NCBI GenBank assembly: GCA_938023735.1
Contig: CALJDK010000117.1
Location: forward strand, 1 to 39,044
Origin: an uncultured Acidimicrobiales bacterium
GTDB lineage: Bacteria; Actinomycetota; Acidimicrobiia; Acidimicrobiales; SHLQ01
Length of the DNA: 39,044 bases
Direction: 5' to 3'
Position numbers and translations under genes: made by a program. Positions within the stretch are counted from its first letter, which is position 1, and each line of letters begins with the position of its first letter. Under the pieces are notes generated by a model. That model was not told the origin of the DNA and searched no databases. It saw only the letters and a list, made by a program, of their open reading frames with translations. Shown here one piece after another: positions 25,688-34,429 of this stretch.

Positions 25688-28651
25688 TCAGCCCCGATCG
25701 ACGTCGAAGGGCTCCGATACGGCGGCTTCGGTGCCACCCGCATCGCCCGCACCAAACCGGCAGCGCTCGGTCTCACAATCGGAGAAGGTCGCCGAAACCG
25801 AGAAGGTGCCGTCCGGGCCCACCTGGACAGGAGTGAGCGTGCCGGTGTCACACAGGTTGCCATCGATTTCCTCGATGTCGGGGCAAGAAAGAACAAACAC
25901 GTTCAAACCGGGCGAAAATCCGGCGCCCGAGACGTTCACCAGCGAGTTGCGAGCAATCGGCCCTTCATCGTCGACAACCAGTGTCTGGGTGGTGCTCACG
26001 GGTTCCGACCGCCGATTGAACACGAGCGAGACATCAATGTTTGATGGCTGCCCATCGTGGTTGCCGTAGCTCGAGACCCGCAGCACACAGGTTCGCGGTT
26101 GACTTGCGCAGTCATAGGGCGTTTCGACGCCTTGAGGCGCAATGTAACGACGCACACGAACGGTGCCCGTGGTGGAGTCCTCGGTTCGCTCAGTAACCGC
26201 CATGTTGATTCCTTGGCACGACCCTTCGAGAACCTCGCCGTTAAGAACGACGCATTGCTGCACGAACGGGTGCTCGATAGCGGTGAGCGTGACATTGACC
26301 AACTGGCCGTCGGCCAGACCCTTGCGTGGTCGCACCTTGGCGGCCGGTTCGGGGGTCTCGGGGCCATCAGGATCGAAGCGGAGATTCACCACACCAAAGT
26401 TCGACGCCGAGTGGTTTCGCTGAAACACCAGCTGGCAGCGACCCGCTGACTCGGCACAATCGACTCCGGTGATCGTGCGACGTACCGCCACCGAAACTTG
26501 GCGAGTACCCGGCAGATCGTCGGGCTCAGAAACTCGACCCTGCGGCAAATAGAGGCACGCAGTGTTCAAGCCATCGTCGTCGCGAACACATTGCAGCACC
26601 TGATAGCGACCGCCCGTGTTGCGACTAGTGATCTCAATCAGCTGCCCGTCCTGAAGTCCACGTCGAGGCTTGGCCTCGAAGGTCGGTTCGGGGTCGCCAG
26701 GCGTGTTCGGATCAAACCGCAACGCCACGCGATCGGTTTCGCGGTGGCCGCTCACCAACCGCAACTGGCACCGAGCTACAGCGCAGTCGACACCGTTGAC
26801 GATCCGCCGCAAGGCCACCGTGCCTCGGGTGACGCCCGATTCCTCGACGGCATCGTTCACTCGAATCTGCACACACCCCACCGACGAGGACCGGTCCGCA
26901 CACTGCACCAGGCTCCAACCGCGGCCCGTACGTCCGACTTTGATGGCAATCGGTTCGCGGTTCTCAATGTTCTTGCGTTTGGCCAGCCTGAACGTTTCGG
27001 CGATTGGCGAGCTTTCGGGCGTGAAGTTCACCAGCAGTCGACGCATCGGCCCATCACTCCCGAACACTCGAAGGTCGCAGGCCTTCGGTTCACGGCAGTC
27101 AACCTGGTTGGCACCGTGTCCGACGAACCGCACAGGGCGGGCGGTGACGGTGAACTTCTCAAGCCCAATCGGCGCCATCTCTTGATTGCGAGGCCCACGA
27201 TAGAGCGAGCCAATCCGCTGACATCGGTGATCGAGGTGGGTCATTGCCGAACGGGGGCACTGACGAACCTCGACCGATCGGGTGCGGGTTTTGCTGATGT
27301 TGACCGTCAGCGGGGCGTCGGTACTTAGCTTGTTGCGGCCCGTGATCTTCACCACAGCCTTCGGCACGACCGACTCAGCGTCGAACTTCAGCACCTGGCT
27401 CCGGGACACCGAGTCGGCGTCAGCCAGCACTACCACAGCACACTTTGTTTGCTGACAGTCGATCCTGCGGGACTCGCCGTTGTGGTTTTCAAAGAACAGC
27501 ATCTGCCGGACCTGGACATCACCGGTGAGTTGGGCAAGGTCATCAGCAAGCGGTTCGACGCCGCTCGGTCCCGCTGTTGTTGGCGGAGATGGCGTTGCTG
27601 GGGGATCAGTTGTTGCCGGGGGAAGGGTGGTGGCGGGACCCTCGCCATCAGGGTTGCGGTTTCGTTGGAAGTTACCGAGTTGATGACACGCTTCGCCGTC
27701 GACCACCCCGCTCTCGAAAAGCGCGCACTGCAGAACGCTGGCGTATCCGCTGAGCAGTTCTCCTTCGGCCGGCGTGACGGTTACCGACACAATGTCGCCA
27801 TCGAACAGGTTCTTTCGCGGTCGGACCTTCACATTCAGCGCTTGCTCGAGGGGAGCGTCGGCATCGAAGTTCAACGCGATGGGCGCGAGGGTTCGGCCTC
27901 GTCGTTCGATGACCAAACTGCAAGCATCAACGCCGCAATCCACCTGCGTGAGGCCATGGTCGCGAATCACTCGCCGCAGCGGCAGCTCGACACGGAAGGT
28001 GCCGTCGAGTTCTGCGGTGTCGCTGCCTCGACCTTGGCAGTGGCGGGTGTTGTCGGGCCCGCACTGGGCGATCCACAACCGCTCGAATGGCTCGAATCCC
28101 GCACCTTCAACCACCACGATTTCGCCCTCCATGAGATCGTCGTTGGGGGTCACGGTTGCGGTAGGTCGGGGGGCGGCAGGTACAGCGGGATCGAAGGCAA
28201 TCGAGACTTCAGCAAACAGGTTTGATGGATCGGTGTAGGGGCTTAGCGTCAACACGCAGGCATCGACGGCGCAGTCGATGGTGCCGGCTTCGATGTCGAT
28301 CTCGCGGTACACCACAACGGTCGTCGACAACGGACCACCGTTCCCGTGCCCGGTTTCGGCCACGCCAAGGACGGTTCGATCGCACTGGCCCGCATCGGTA
28401 GCTCCGGCCACGCATTGTCGGATGAACATCGGTTCGTTTCCCTGGAGCGTGCCCGAAACGGTTACCTGCACATCCTGGCCATCGACCAGGTCGGTCGTTG
28501 GGTCTACCGTCATCGATACCCCCGCCTGGGCATGGGCATGGTCGGCGTTGAGCAGCCAACCAAACGCAAGCAAGAGCGCCATAATGGCAAACCCAACGAC
28601 TATCCGTGCGGTAGTACCCGCACTGTTCCTGGAATCGACCGAACCGCTCAT
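25688..28651 (-). CDS. Secreted protein of about eight tandem neocarzinostatin-like domains
   Basis: 987 residues from ATG 28651, fixed by GAGGG seven bases upstream; the frame open to 28786 is discarded. Signal peptide ARIVVGFAIMALLLAFGWLLNADHAHAQA (about 15-43). Then about eight repeats: 48-162, 163-270, 271-431, 432-552, 553-655, 656-768, 769-887, 888-987. Each has the same grammar: 'L-x-DG-x-x-V-x-V' start, a 'QC...C' pair about 10-17 apart, a 'VDC-x4-C' pair (spacing varies slightly), and 'F(D)P' end. The two Cys pairs and their positions match neocarzinostatin/macromomycin apoproteins (C37-C47 and C88-C93). Repeat 3 contains a Pro/Thr insertion (TTLPPATTDPPATPSPPTT). No anchor is seen at the C-terminus. 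The family fold binds hydrophobic ligands such as enediynes, but no enediyne genes are present, so function is unknown. Confidence 0.85.
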   Translation of the reverse strand: MSGSVDSRNSAGTTARIVVGFAIMALLLAFGWLLNADHAHAQAGVSMTVDPTTDLVDGQDVQVTVSGTLQGNEPMFIRQCVAGATDAGQCDRTVLGVAETGHGNGGPLSTTVVVYREIDIEAGTIDCAVDACVLTLSPYTDPSNLFAEVSIAFDPAVPAAPRPTATVTPNDDLMEGEIVVVEGAGFEPFERLWIAQCGPDNTRHCQGRGSDTAELDGTFRVELPLRRVIRDHGLTQVDCGVDACSLVIERRGRTLAPIALNFDADAPLEQALNVKVRPRKNLFDGDIVSVTVTPAEGELLSGYASVLQCALFESGVVDGEACHQLGNFQRNRNPDGEGPATTLPPATTDPPATPSPPTTAGPSGVEPLADDLAQLTGDVQVRQMLFFENHNGESRRIDCQQTKCAVVVLADADSVSRSQVLKFDAESVVPKAVVKITGRNKLSTDAPLTVNISKTRTRSVEVRQCPRSAMTHLDHRCQRIGSLYRGPRNQEMAPIGLEKFTVTARPVRFVGHGANQVDCREPKACDLRVFGSDGPMRRLLVNFTPESSPIAETFRLAKRKNIENREPIAIKVGRTGRGWSLVQCADRSSSVGCVQIRVNDAVEESGVTRGTVALRRIVNGVDCAVARCQLRLVSGHRETDRVALRFDPNTPGDPEPTFEAKPRRGLQDGQLIEITSRNTGGRYQVLQCVRDDDGLNTACLYLPQGRVSEPDDLPGTRQVSVAVRRTITGVDCAESAGRCQLVFQRNHSASNFGVVNLRFDPDGPETPEPAAKVRPRKGLADGQLVNVTLTAIEHPFVQQCVVLNGEVLEGSCQGINMAVTERTEDSTTGTVRVRRYIAPQGVETPYDCASQPRTCVLRVSSYGNHDGQPSNIDVSLVFNRRSEPVSTTQTLVVDDEGPIARNSLVNVSGAGFSPGLNVFVLSCPDIEEIDGNLCDTGTLTPVQVGPDGTFSVSATFSDCETERCRFGAGDAGGTEAAVSEPFDVDRG

Positions 28652-28832
28652 CGTGTCACCCTCTATGCCAAAAGCGCACACCATGCGCTCGATTCGGAGG
28701 GTACCGGATATCACCTTTTGCGCAAGGGTGAATCTGTTCGACGGCGCCTCTGAACGGTTCGACAACGAAGCTGGACAAAGCAGCACTGGTCAGTTTTGGG
28801 GCGGCCGGTCAAATCCCCAAGTCCTGAAATTC

Positions 28833-28979
28833 TGTGGAGAAGCGGCCCAGTTTTATCCCCAACTGTGGACAAAAGGGGGGAAAACTAGTGAAGAAATTTC
28901 ACGAAATGTACAAACCGTTACGAAATCAAGACGAAACGGGCGACAAGTCGATGGCCGTCCACAGAACTGCTGTGGACAG
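28833..28979. promoter_or_regulatory. Cluster of five DnaA-box-like 9-mers in a gene-free stretch
   Basis: In the 372-base gap 28652-29023 five sites resemble the DnaA box (TTATCCACA; actinobacterial TTGTCCACA): TTCTCCACA (28833-28841, minus), TTATCCCCA (28853-28861, plus), TTGTCCACA exact (28864-28872, minus), CCGTCCACA (28955-28963, plus) and CTGTCCACA (28971-28979, minus). The last two form a perfect stem, GTCCACAG/CTGTGGAC (28957-28964, 28970-28977). The 60 bases between the groups are clearly A+T-rich for this window. The rest of the gap holds the upstream region of the repeat-protein gene. Confidence 0.5.
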
Positions 28980-29023
28980 TCCGACTCTTCTGGGGAAAAG
29001 AAATTCCCTCCCCAGGAAGCGCG

Positions 29024-29995
29024 TTACCGGCGGGTGGAGAGCGAAAGGGCGTAGTCGCCCGCAGCATCGGTCCACCACTCGACCAGGTCGAGTCCAACGT
29101 CGGACAACTCGGCCGCAACCCGGTCGCGGGTGAACTTGGCGCTGATTTCGGTTCGCATCTCTTCGCCGGCGGTGAACGAAACATCGAGATCAAGGTCGGC
29201 AATATGGACCGTTTGATCCACCAAACTCCGAAGCCGCATTTCGATCCAGGCGTTCTCGGCATCGAAGATGGCAACATGTTCAAAGGAATCGACATCAAAG
29301 TTGGCGCCAAGGTGGCGGTTCACTACTGCCAGAACGTTCTTGTTGAACTCGGCGGTAACGCCTTGGGAGTCGTCGTAAGCCGCCACGAGTCGACCGTGGT
29401 CTTTCACCAGGTCGGTGCCCAGCACAAAGCTGTCGCCCGGATTCAGGGTGGACACAACCTGCTCAAGAAACTCTTGGCGTTGCGTTGGCGCAAAGTTGCC
29501 GATGGTGCCGCCGAGAAACACGATGACGCGCCGACCACCGGTGGGCAGCATCTCGAGGTGTCGTTCGAAGTCGCCGACAACCCCGTGAATCGACATCTCC
29601 GGGTAATCCTCGCCAATAACTTTGGCGGCGTCGATAAGGGTTTGCTCGGACACATCAAAGGGAACAAAGCGTTGCAGCTGGCCCGAGGAGGTGAAGGCGT
29701 CGAGAAGGACGCGGGTTTTCTCTGACGTGCCGGAACCAAGTTCGATGAGGGTGTCGGCACCGGAAAGTTCGGCGATCTCGGCGGCCCGCTTGCGAAGAAT
29801 CTGGCGCTCGGCATTGGTGGGGTAATACTCGGGAAGCCTGGTGATCTGGTCGAAGAGATCACTGCCCCGATCGTCGTAGAACCACTTCGGGGGAAGTGTC
29901 TTTGGTGACGAGGTAAGCCCGTTGAGTACGTCGGTACGCAGCTGCGGCGCCCATTCATCGGCATCGAGATGGATATCGAGTTCTAGCTCTGGCAT
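29024..29995 (-). CDS. egtD: L-histidine N-alpha-methyltransferase (ergothioneine synthesis)
   Basis: 323 residues, the usual EgtD length. It trimethylates histidine with S-adenosylmethionine to give hercynine, the first ergothioneine step. SAM-binding fold: LIELGSGTSEKTRVLLDAF (83-101), VPFDVSEQTL, LGGTIGNFAP. Residues known from the Mycobacterium smegmatis structure to hold histidine are all found one position later here: Tyr40, Tyr57, Asn167, Met253, Glu283 and Ser285 (in RTEISAKFT). Other egt genes are not in the window, so the rest of the pathway is elsewhere or supplied differently. It lies 82 bases downstream of hspR on the same strand; read-through from the dnaK operon is possible, which would link the thiol antioxidant to heat stress. 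A hairpin GCCGCT-GTG-AGCGGC (30061-30075) sits in that gap without a T-run. Confidence 0.93.
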   Translation of the reverse strand: MPELELDIHLDADEWAPQLRTDVLNGLTSSPKTLPPKWFYDDRGSDLFDQITRLPEYYPTNAERQILRKRAAEIAELSGADTLIELGSGTSEKTRVLLDAFTSSGQLQRFVPFDVSEQTLIDAAKVIGEDYPEMSIHGVVGDFERHLEMLPTGGRRVIVFLGGTIGNFAPTQRQEFLEQVVSTLNPGDSFVLGTDLVKDHGRLVAAYDDSQGVTAEFNKNVLAVVNRHLGANFDVDSFEHVAIFDAENAWIEMRLRSLVDQTVHIADLDLDVSFTAGEEMRTEISAKFTRDRVAAELSDVGLDLVEWWTDAAGDYALSLSTRR

Positions 29996-30077
29996 ACGTG
30001 GGGGCTTTCGCAGACGGGTACCACCTAGTGAACAGGCTCCATGGCCGAATCATTCCCTTTGCCGCTGTGAGCGGCGT

Positions 30078-30476
30078 TCACGAGCGGCGTCGCCGGTACA
30101 GCGTGACCTCTTGGCTGAGAGGAACCAGATCGCGTCGATGCTCGCGATGGGCGTCCTTCACCGCTTCTTCCGCCGCCACCTGAAGCACAGCAAGCTGGGA
30201 CCGGAGCGTCGCCACTTCGGCCTCGAGCTCGAGGACCCGCTTCACACCGGCCAGGTTCATGCCCAGCGAGGTGAGTTCGAGAATGCGGCGCAAATGTTCG
30301 ATGTCGGCGTCGGAGTATCGACGACCGCCACCCCCGGCCCGCGACGGCGTGACCAGACCCTTGCGTTCGTAGATCCGCAGCGTTTGGGGGTGACAACCAG
30401 CTAGCTCGGCTGCAACCGAGATCACATAGAGGGCTCGGGTTGAAACCCTCGGTTCCGTTGGAGCTGGTTCCGCCAT
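30078..30476 (-). CDS. hspR: HspR, MerR-family heat-shock repressor
   Basis: 132 residues. MerR-type winged helix: YVISVAAELAGCHPQTLRIYERKGLVTPSRAGGGGRRYSDADIEHLRRI (about 17-65), where HPQTLRIYERKGLV and GGRRYS are the HspR-specific wording. A coiled coil follows (LAGVKRVLELEAEVATLRSQLAVLQ) and a basic tail YRRRRS. HspR represses dnaK-operon, clpB and often lon genes in actinobacteria, using DnaK as co-repressor. ATG 30476 overlaps the dnaJ stop by one base (TAATG), so it is made with the chaperones it controls. HAIR-like sites before dnaK and clpB are its expected targets. Confidence 0.95.
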   Translation of the reverse strand: MAEPAPTEPRVSTRALYVISVAAELAGCHPQTLRIYERKGLVTPSRAGGGGRRYSDADIEHLRRILELTSLGMNLAGVKRVLELEAEVATLRSQLAVLQVAAEEAVKDAHREHRRDLVPLSQEVTLYRRRRS

Positions 30477-31633
30477 TAGTCGACCTCGAGATACGCCCGT
30501 GGTGAGTCGTTGGTTGCCTTCTGGAGCGCCTCGATAGCTTCGCGCTGTTTCTTAGAGAGATCACTCGGAACATCGACCACTACTTCGACCAGTAGGTCGC
30601 CGGTCTTCTTGGTGGTTTCGACGCCCTGGCCCTTGACCCGGAACTTCATGCCCGAAGCGGTGCCAGCGGGAATCTTGATGGTTCGGGTTCCGTCGTCGAG
30701 GGTTGGCACAGTGATCTTGGACCCCAGCGCGGCCTCGGCGAAGGTGATGGGAACCGTCAAGGTCAGATGGTTTCCCTTGCGACCAAATCGATCGTGCGGC
30801 GCAACATCGATGATGACAAAGAGGTCGCCGGGCGGTCCGCCGTAGGTTCCGGGTTCGCCGCGCTTGGCCAGTTTGATGCGCTGGCCATTCTTGACGCCGG
30901 CCGGAATACGAACCTTCACCTCGCGCGGACGACGCTCGGATCCGGTACCGCGACACGACTCGCACGGGTCGGTAATGACGGTGCCTTGGCCACCGCAGCC
31001 ACTACATGGGCGGCTGAACGAAAAGCCGCCTTGGTTGTCGTCGGTGACACCGTTGCCGCGACAGATGCCGCAGACTCCTGGCGCCGTGCCCGGGGCCGAA
31101 CCCGAGCCTTTGCAGGTCGAACATGCTGCGTCGCTCACCAAATGCACCGCAGTGGTGATGCCCCGAACGGCATCTTCGAACGAGAGGTGCAGCACGGCTT
31201 CGAGGTCGGGGCCTTTGCGGGCCGCCGATTGGCGCTGTTGACCGCGCCCACCAAACCCCGGGGGTGCTCCACCACCGCCACGGTTGAAGAGCCCGCCCAG
31301 CAGGTCGCCGAGATCGCCAAGGCCACCTGGGTCAAAGTTCATGCCTCCAGCGCCAGGACCTCGGCCACCGCCGCCGCCGAACGCTCCACCCATTGGGCCG
31401 AGCTTGCGGACCTGGTCGTACTCTTTTCGTTTCTCTTCGTCACCAACCACGTCGTAGGCAGCGGAGATCTCTTTGAAACGCTCCTCGGCCTTCTCGTCGC
31501 CCTGATTGGCATCGGGGTGATACTTCCGCGACAACTTTCGGTACTCGGACTTAATCTCTTTGGCCGTTGCGTCTTTCGAAACGCCAAGGACCTTGTAGTA
31601 GTCCTTATCGAGCCATTCGCGCTGTGCGGTCAT
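30476..31633 (-). CDS. dnaJ: Chaperone DnaJ (Hsp40, class I)
   Basis: 385 residues with every class I part: J-domain (10-75, DYYKVLGVSKDAT ... KYHPDANQ with the HPD loop), Gly-rich stretch (about 82-130, GGAFGGGGGRGPGAGG), four zinc motifs CSTCKGSG, CGICRGNG, CSGCGGQG and CESCRGTG, then two C-terminal beta domains. The start 'MTAQREWLDKDYYKVLGV' is of the actinobacterial DnaJ1 type that sits in the dnaK operon. ATG 31633 has a near-perfect AGGAGGTGA immediately upstream (31637-31645, minus strand). It stimulates DnaK ATPase and delivers unfolded clients. 59 bases separate it from grpE; hspR overlaps its stop. Confidence 0.97.
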   Translation of the reverse strand: MTAQREWLDKDYYKVLGVSKDATAKEIKSEYRKLSRKYHPDANQGDEKAEERFKEISAAYDVVGDEEKRKEYDQVRKLGPMGGAFGGGGGRGPGAGGMNFDPGGLGDLGDLLGGLFNRGGGGAPPGFGGRGQQRQSAARKGPDLEAVLHLSFEDAVRGITTAVHLVSDAACSTCKGSGSAPGTAPGVCGICRGNGVTDDNQGGFSFSRPCSGCGGQGTVITDPCESCRGTGSERRPREVKVRIPAGVKNGQRIKLAKRGEPGTYGGPPGDLFVIIDVAPHDRFGRKGNHLTLTVPITFAEAALGSKITVPTLDDGTRTIKIPAGTASGMKFRVKGQGVETTKKTGDLLVEVVVDVPSDLSKKQREAIEALQKATNDSPRAYLEVD

Positions 31634-31692
31634 GTCACCTCCTCAGGAGACAGGTGGGGGGATGTGGTTTGGACGGCTTTTGGAAAGGCTAG

Positions 31693-32343
31693 TCAGCCTC
31701 GGACCTTCACCATCGCTGCCCGAAGCGTGCGGCCGTTGAGGCCATATCCCGAGCGCAACACTTCGGTGACGACTTGGCCGTCGTCGCCTTCTGCTGCGGG
31801 TTCGGTCATGACTGCTTCGTGAAGGTTGGGATCGAAGGCATCGCCGGGTTCGCCCAGACGGGCAAGGCCAAGCGACACCAGGGTGTCGAGGAGCAGCGTG
31901 TGGATGGGCGCAACGTCGGTGGCGCCCTGAGCGAGAGCTCCGTCGCACGCATCGAGCACCGGCAGGAGCCGCTCGACGGCTCCGGCCGCGGCGAAGGATG
32001 CAAGCTCCTGTTGCCGCTTCTCGGTTTGTTTCCGGAAGTTGGAGAACTCGGCCGCGACCCGCTGGTACTGATCTCGTTCGGCGGTTACCCGCTCGAGGTC
32101 GGCGATGAGGGTTTCGACGGTGAGCTCTGGAACTGGCTCGCCCGCAGCACTAGCTGCATCCGGCTCAGCCGGGTCCGGTGCGCCGGCAGCAGCATCGGTG
32201 GGCACCTCTGCTGCTGGATCGGCGACCGGTTCAGCTGACTCGTGGCCAGCTGCTTGGCCCGTTGGGTCTCCGCCCGCTGGGTCCTGCGGTGCCTGGCTGG
32301 CAGGATCGCCAGCCGGCACATCGTCGGTATTGGATGGAGGCAC
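31693..32343 (-). CDS. grpE: Nucleotide exchange factor GrpE
   Basis: 216 residues from GTG 32343, six bases after the dnaK stop. The first ~70 residues are an Ala/Pro/Asp/Glu-rich disordered tail; then the coiled coil (LIADLERVTAERDQYQRVAAEFSNFRKQTEKRQQEL), the four-helix dimer region (RLLPVLDACDGALAQG) and the beta wing (GDAFDPNLHEAVMTEPAAEGDDGQVVTEVLRSGYGLNGRTLRAAMVKV). FDPNLHEAV and GY-x-L-x-x-R-x-L-R-x-A-x-V-x-V are the GrpE signature. It releases ADP from DnaK. There is no clear Shine-Dalgarno next to the GTG, so translation is probably coupled to the end of dnaK. Confidence 0.96.
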   Translation of the reverse strand: MPPSNTDDVPAGDPASQAPQDPAGGDPTGQAAGHESAEPVADPAAEVPTDAAAGAPDPAEPDAASAAGEPVPELTVETLIADLERVTAERDQYQRVAAEFSNFRKQTEKRQQELASFAAAGAVERLLPVLDACDGALAQGATDVAPIHTLLLDTLVSLGLARLGEPGDAFDPNLHEAVMTEPAAEGDDGQVVTEVLRSGYGLNGRTLRAAMVKVRG

Positions 32344-32349
32344 TGGAGA

Positions 32350-34197
32350 TCAGGCCTCGGCTGCTTCGGCATCGTCGTCTTCGACGATCTCGGCATCGAC
32401 AACTTCGTCGTCATCGGGGGCCTCGGCGTCGTCGGTCGGGGCAGACGCTGCGGCTTCAGCTGAGGCCGCCTCGTACAGCTTGGCGCTCACCGCCTGCACC
32501 TTCTCCGACACAGTCTCGGTGCTGGTCTTGATGGCCTCGATGTCTTCGCCAGCGATGGCGTTCTTGAGGCCGGCAAGGGCATCTTCGATGCCGGAGGTTT
32601 CGTCGGCGTCGAGCTTGTCGCCCTGGTCCTTGAGAAGTTTCTCGGTTGAGTACACGAGCGTGTCGGCGCCGTTGCGAACCTCGGCTTCATCGCGACGCTT
32701 CTTGTCTTCTTCGGCGTGAGCCTCGGCGTCCTTCACCATCTGGTCGATGGAGTCTTTGTCCATCGACGACTGACCGGTGATGGTCATCGACTGCTCTTTG
32801 TTGGTTGCCCGATCCTTGGCCGACACGTGCACGATGCCGTTGGCATCGATGTCGAAGGTGACCTCGATCTGGGGCATACCACGCTGCGCCGGGGGAAGAT
32901 CGACAAGCTGGAACTTGCCGAGGGTCTTGTTGTACTGCGACATCTCGCGCTCGCCCTGAAGCACGTGGATTTCTACCGACGGCTGGTTGTCTTCGGCCGT
33001 GGTGAAGGTTTCGGTGCGACGGGTGGGGATGGTGGTGTTGCGCTCGATGAGCTTGGTCATGACGCCGCCCTTGGTTTCGATACCAAGCGACAGCGGCGTG
33101 ACGTCGAGAAGGAGAACATCCTTCACGTCGCCCTTGAGTACACCGGCCTGAACCGATGCGCCGATGGCCACAACTTCGTCGGGGTTTACCGTCTTGTTGG
33201 GCTCTTTGCCGGTCATCTCTTGGACGAGCTCGGCGACGGCCGGCATGCGGGTGGAGCCACCGACGAGGATGACATGGTCAAGCTCGCCCTTGGTGAGTCC
33301 GGCATCCTTGATGGCCTGCTCGAACGGGGTCTTGCAGCGGTTCAGAAGGTCGGAGGTGAGCTCTTCGAACTTGGCGCGGGTGAGGTTGTAGTCGAGGTGG
33401 AGCGGACCAGCGTCGGTTGCGGTGATGAACGGAAGGTTCACCTGCGTTGCCTGGGTCTGCGACAGCTCGATCTTGGCCTTCTCGGCAGCTTCCTTAAGAC
33501 GCTGCACGGCCATGTTGTCGGCCTTGAGGTCGACGCCGTGGTCGCCCTTGAACGACTCGGCCAGCCAGTCGATGACTGCTTCGTCCCAGTCGTCGCCGCC
33601 GAGGCTGGTATCGCCGTGGGTGCTCTTTACTTCGAACACGCCGTCGCCGATTTCGAGAACCGAGACGTCGAAGGTTCCGCCACCGAGGTCAAAGACCAAG
33701 ATGGTCTGGTCGGCGCCATCGTTTTCGAGGCCATAGGCCAACGCGGCGGCGGTGGGCTCGTTGATGATGCGGAGAACTTCGAGACCAGCGACGGTGCCGG
33801 CTTCCTGGGTTGCGGTGCGCTGGGCATCGTCGAAGTAGGCGGGAACGGTGATGACGGCCTGGGTGACGGTATCGCCCAGATAGGCCTCGGCGTCACGCTT
33901 GAGCTTCATGAGCGTGCGGGCGCTGATCTCCTGTGAGTTGTAGGCCTTGCCATCGATGTCGATGGTCCAGTTGGTGCCCATATGACGCTTGACCGACCGG
34001 ATGGTGCGGTCCGGGTTGGTGATGGCCTGACGCTTGGCGACTTCGCCGACAAGAACTTCACCATCTTTGGAAAAGGCAACCACCGAGGGGGTGGTGCGTG
34101 AACCTTCTGAGTTGGGGATGACGACTGGTTCGCCACCTTGCAGTACCGATACCACCGAGTTGGTGGTTCCAAGGTCGATTCCGACGGCCTTGCTCAT
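32350..34197 (-). CDS. dnaK: Chaperone DnaK (Hsp70)
   Basis: 615 residues. ATPase domain 1-365 with the phosphate loops [34 protein letters not shown] and [14 protein letters not shown]; interdomain linker [18 protein letters not shown]; substrate-binding beta-sandwich to about 500; helical lid; acidic tail [18 protein letters not shown]. First gene of dnaK-grpE-dnaJ-hspR, ATG 34197 with AAGGAG upstream. The 5' leader contains two short stems (CTGCAG at 34232/34244 and CCGCCC/GGGCGG at 34251/34262) between the start and the HAIR-like operator at 34351-34379. DnaK folds proteins with DnaJ/GrpE, works with ClpB, and is the expected co-repressor for HspR. Confidence 0.98.
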   Translation of the reverse strand: MSKAVGIDLGTTNSVVSVLQGGEPVVIPNSEGSRTTPSVVAFSKDGEVLVGEVAKRQAITNPDRTIRSVKRHMGTNWTIDIDGKAYNSQEISARTLMKLKRDAEAYLGDTVTQAVITVPAYFDDAQRTATQEAGTVAGLEVLRIINEPTAAALAYGLENDGADQTILVFDLGGGTFDVSVLEIGDGVFEVKSTHGDTSLGGDDWDEAVIDWLAESFKGDHGVDLKADNMAVQRLKEAAEKAKIELSQTQATQVNLPFITATDAGPLHLDYNLTRAKFEELTSDLLNRCKTPFEQAIKDAGLTKGELDHVILVGGSTRMPAVAELVQEMTGKEPNKTVNPDEVVAIGASVQAGVLKGDVKDVLLLDVTPLSLGIETKGGVMTKLIERNTTIPTRRTETFTTAEDNQPSVEIHVLQGEREMSQYNKTLGKFQLVDLPPAQRGMPQIEVTFDIDANGIVHVSAKDRATNKEQSMTITGQSSMDKDSIDQMVKDAEAHAEEDKKRRDEAEVRNGADTLVYSTEKLLKDQGDKLDADETSGIEDALAGLKNAIAGEDIEAIKTSTETVSEKVQAVSAKLYEAASAEAAASAPTDDAEAPDDDEVVDAEIVEDDDAEAAEA

Positions 34198-34350
34198 TCG
34201 TAGTAGCTCCTTGTGCTAGCTCTCTGCTGTTCTGCAGGTTCTTCTGCAGTCCGCCCGACGGGGGCGGGTTTGAGATTGGTTTGGGGGTGTTAGGGGTAAT
34301 TGTAGGGCGACTTTTTGCCGTATGTACGGTCGTGTGACCGATGTTGTAAA

Positions 34351-34379
34351 CAAAGTTGAGTCGATGATTGTCAGGTTTA
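34351..34379. promoter_or_regulatory. HspR operator candidate (HAIR-like) upstream of dnaK
   Basis: CAAAGTTGA (34351-34359), N11, TCAGGTTTA (34371-34379). The left half is identical over 9 bases to the clpB site and spacing is the same; the right half matches the clpB right half at 6 of 9. Read as HAIR, it is GTTGAGT-N7-TGTCAGG. It lies 154-182 bases before the dnaK start. Confidence 0.7.
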
Positions 34380-34429
34380 ACCACAACACACCACTCAGCT
34401 ATTCCACAATCCCTAAACTCCCAAGGAAG

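Noticed and set aside
26498..27328. 276-aa frame opposite the neocarzinostatin-like gene
   Set aside because: Shadow frame; the minus-strand gene has a signal peptide, strong ribosome site and regular repeats.
25688..28651. Enediyne antibiotic gene cluster
   Set aside because: Only the apoprotein-like fold is present; no polyketide synthase or tailoring gene is in the window, and flanking genes are chaperones.
28652..29023. Complete chromosomal origin (oriC)
   Set aside because: DnaA-like boxes are present, but dnaA, dnaN, gyrB or parAB are not nearby; only the box cluster is reported.
32716..33936. 406-aa open frame antisense to dnaK
   Set aside because: It lies wholly inside dnaK on the other strand, and its composition is that of a reverse-complement shadow; dnaK is certain.
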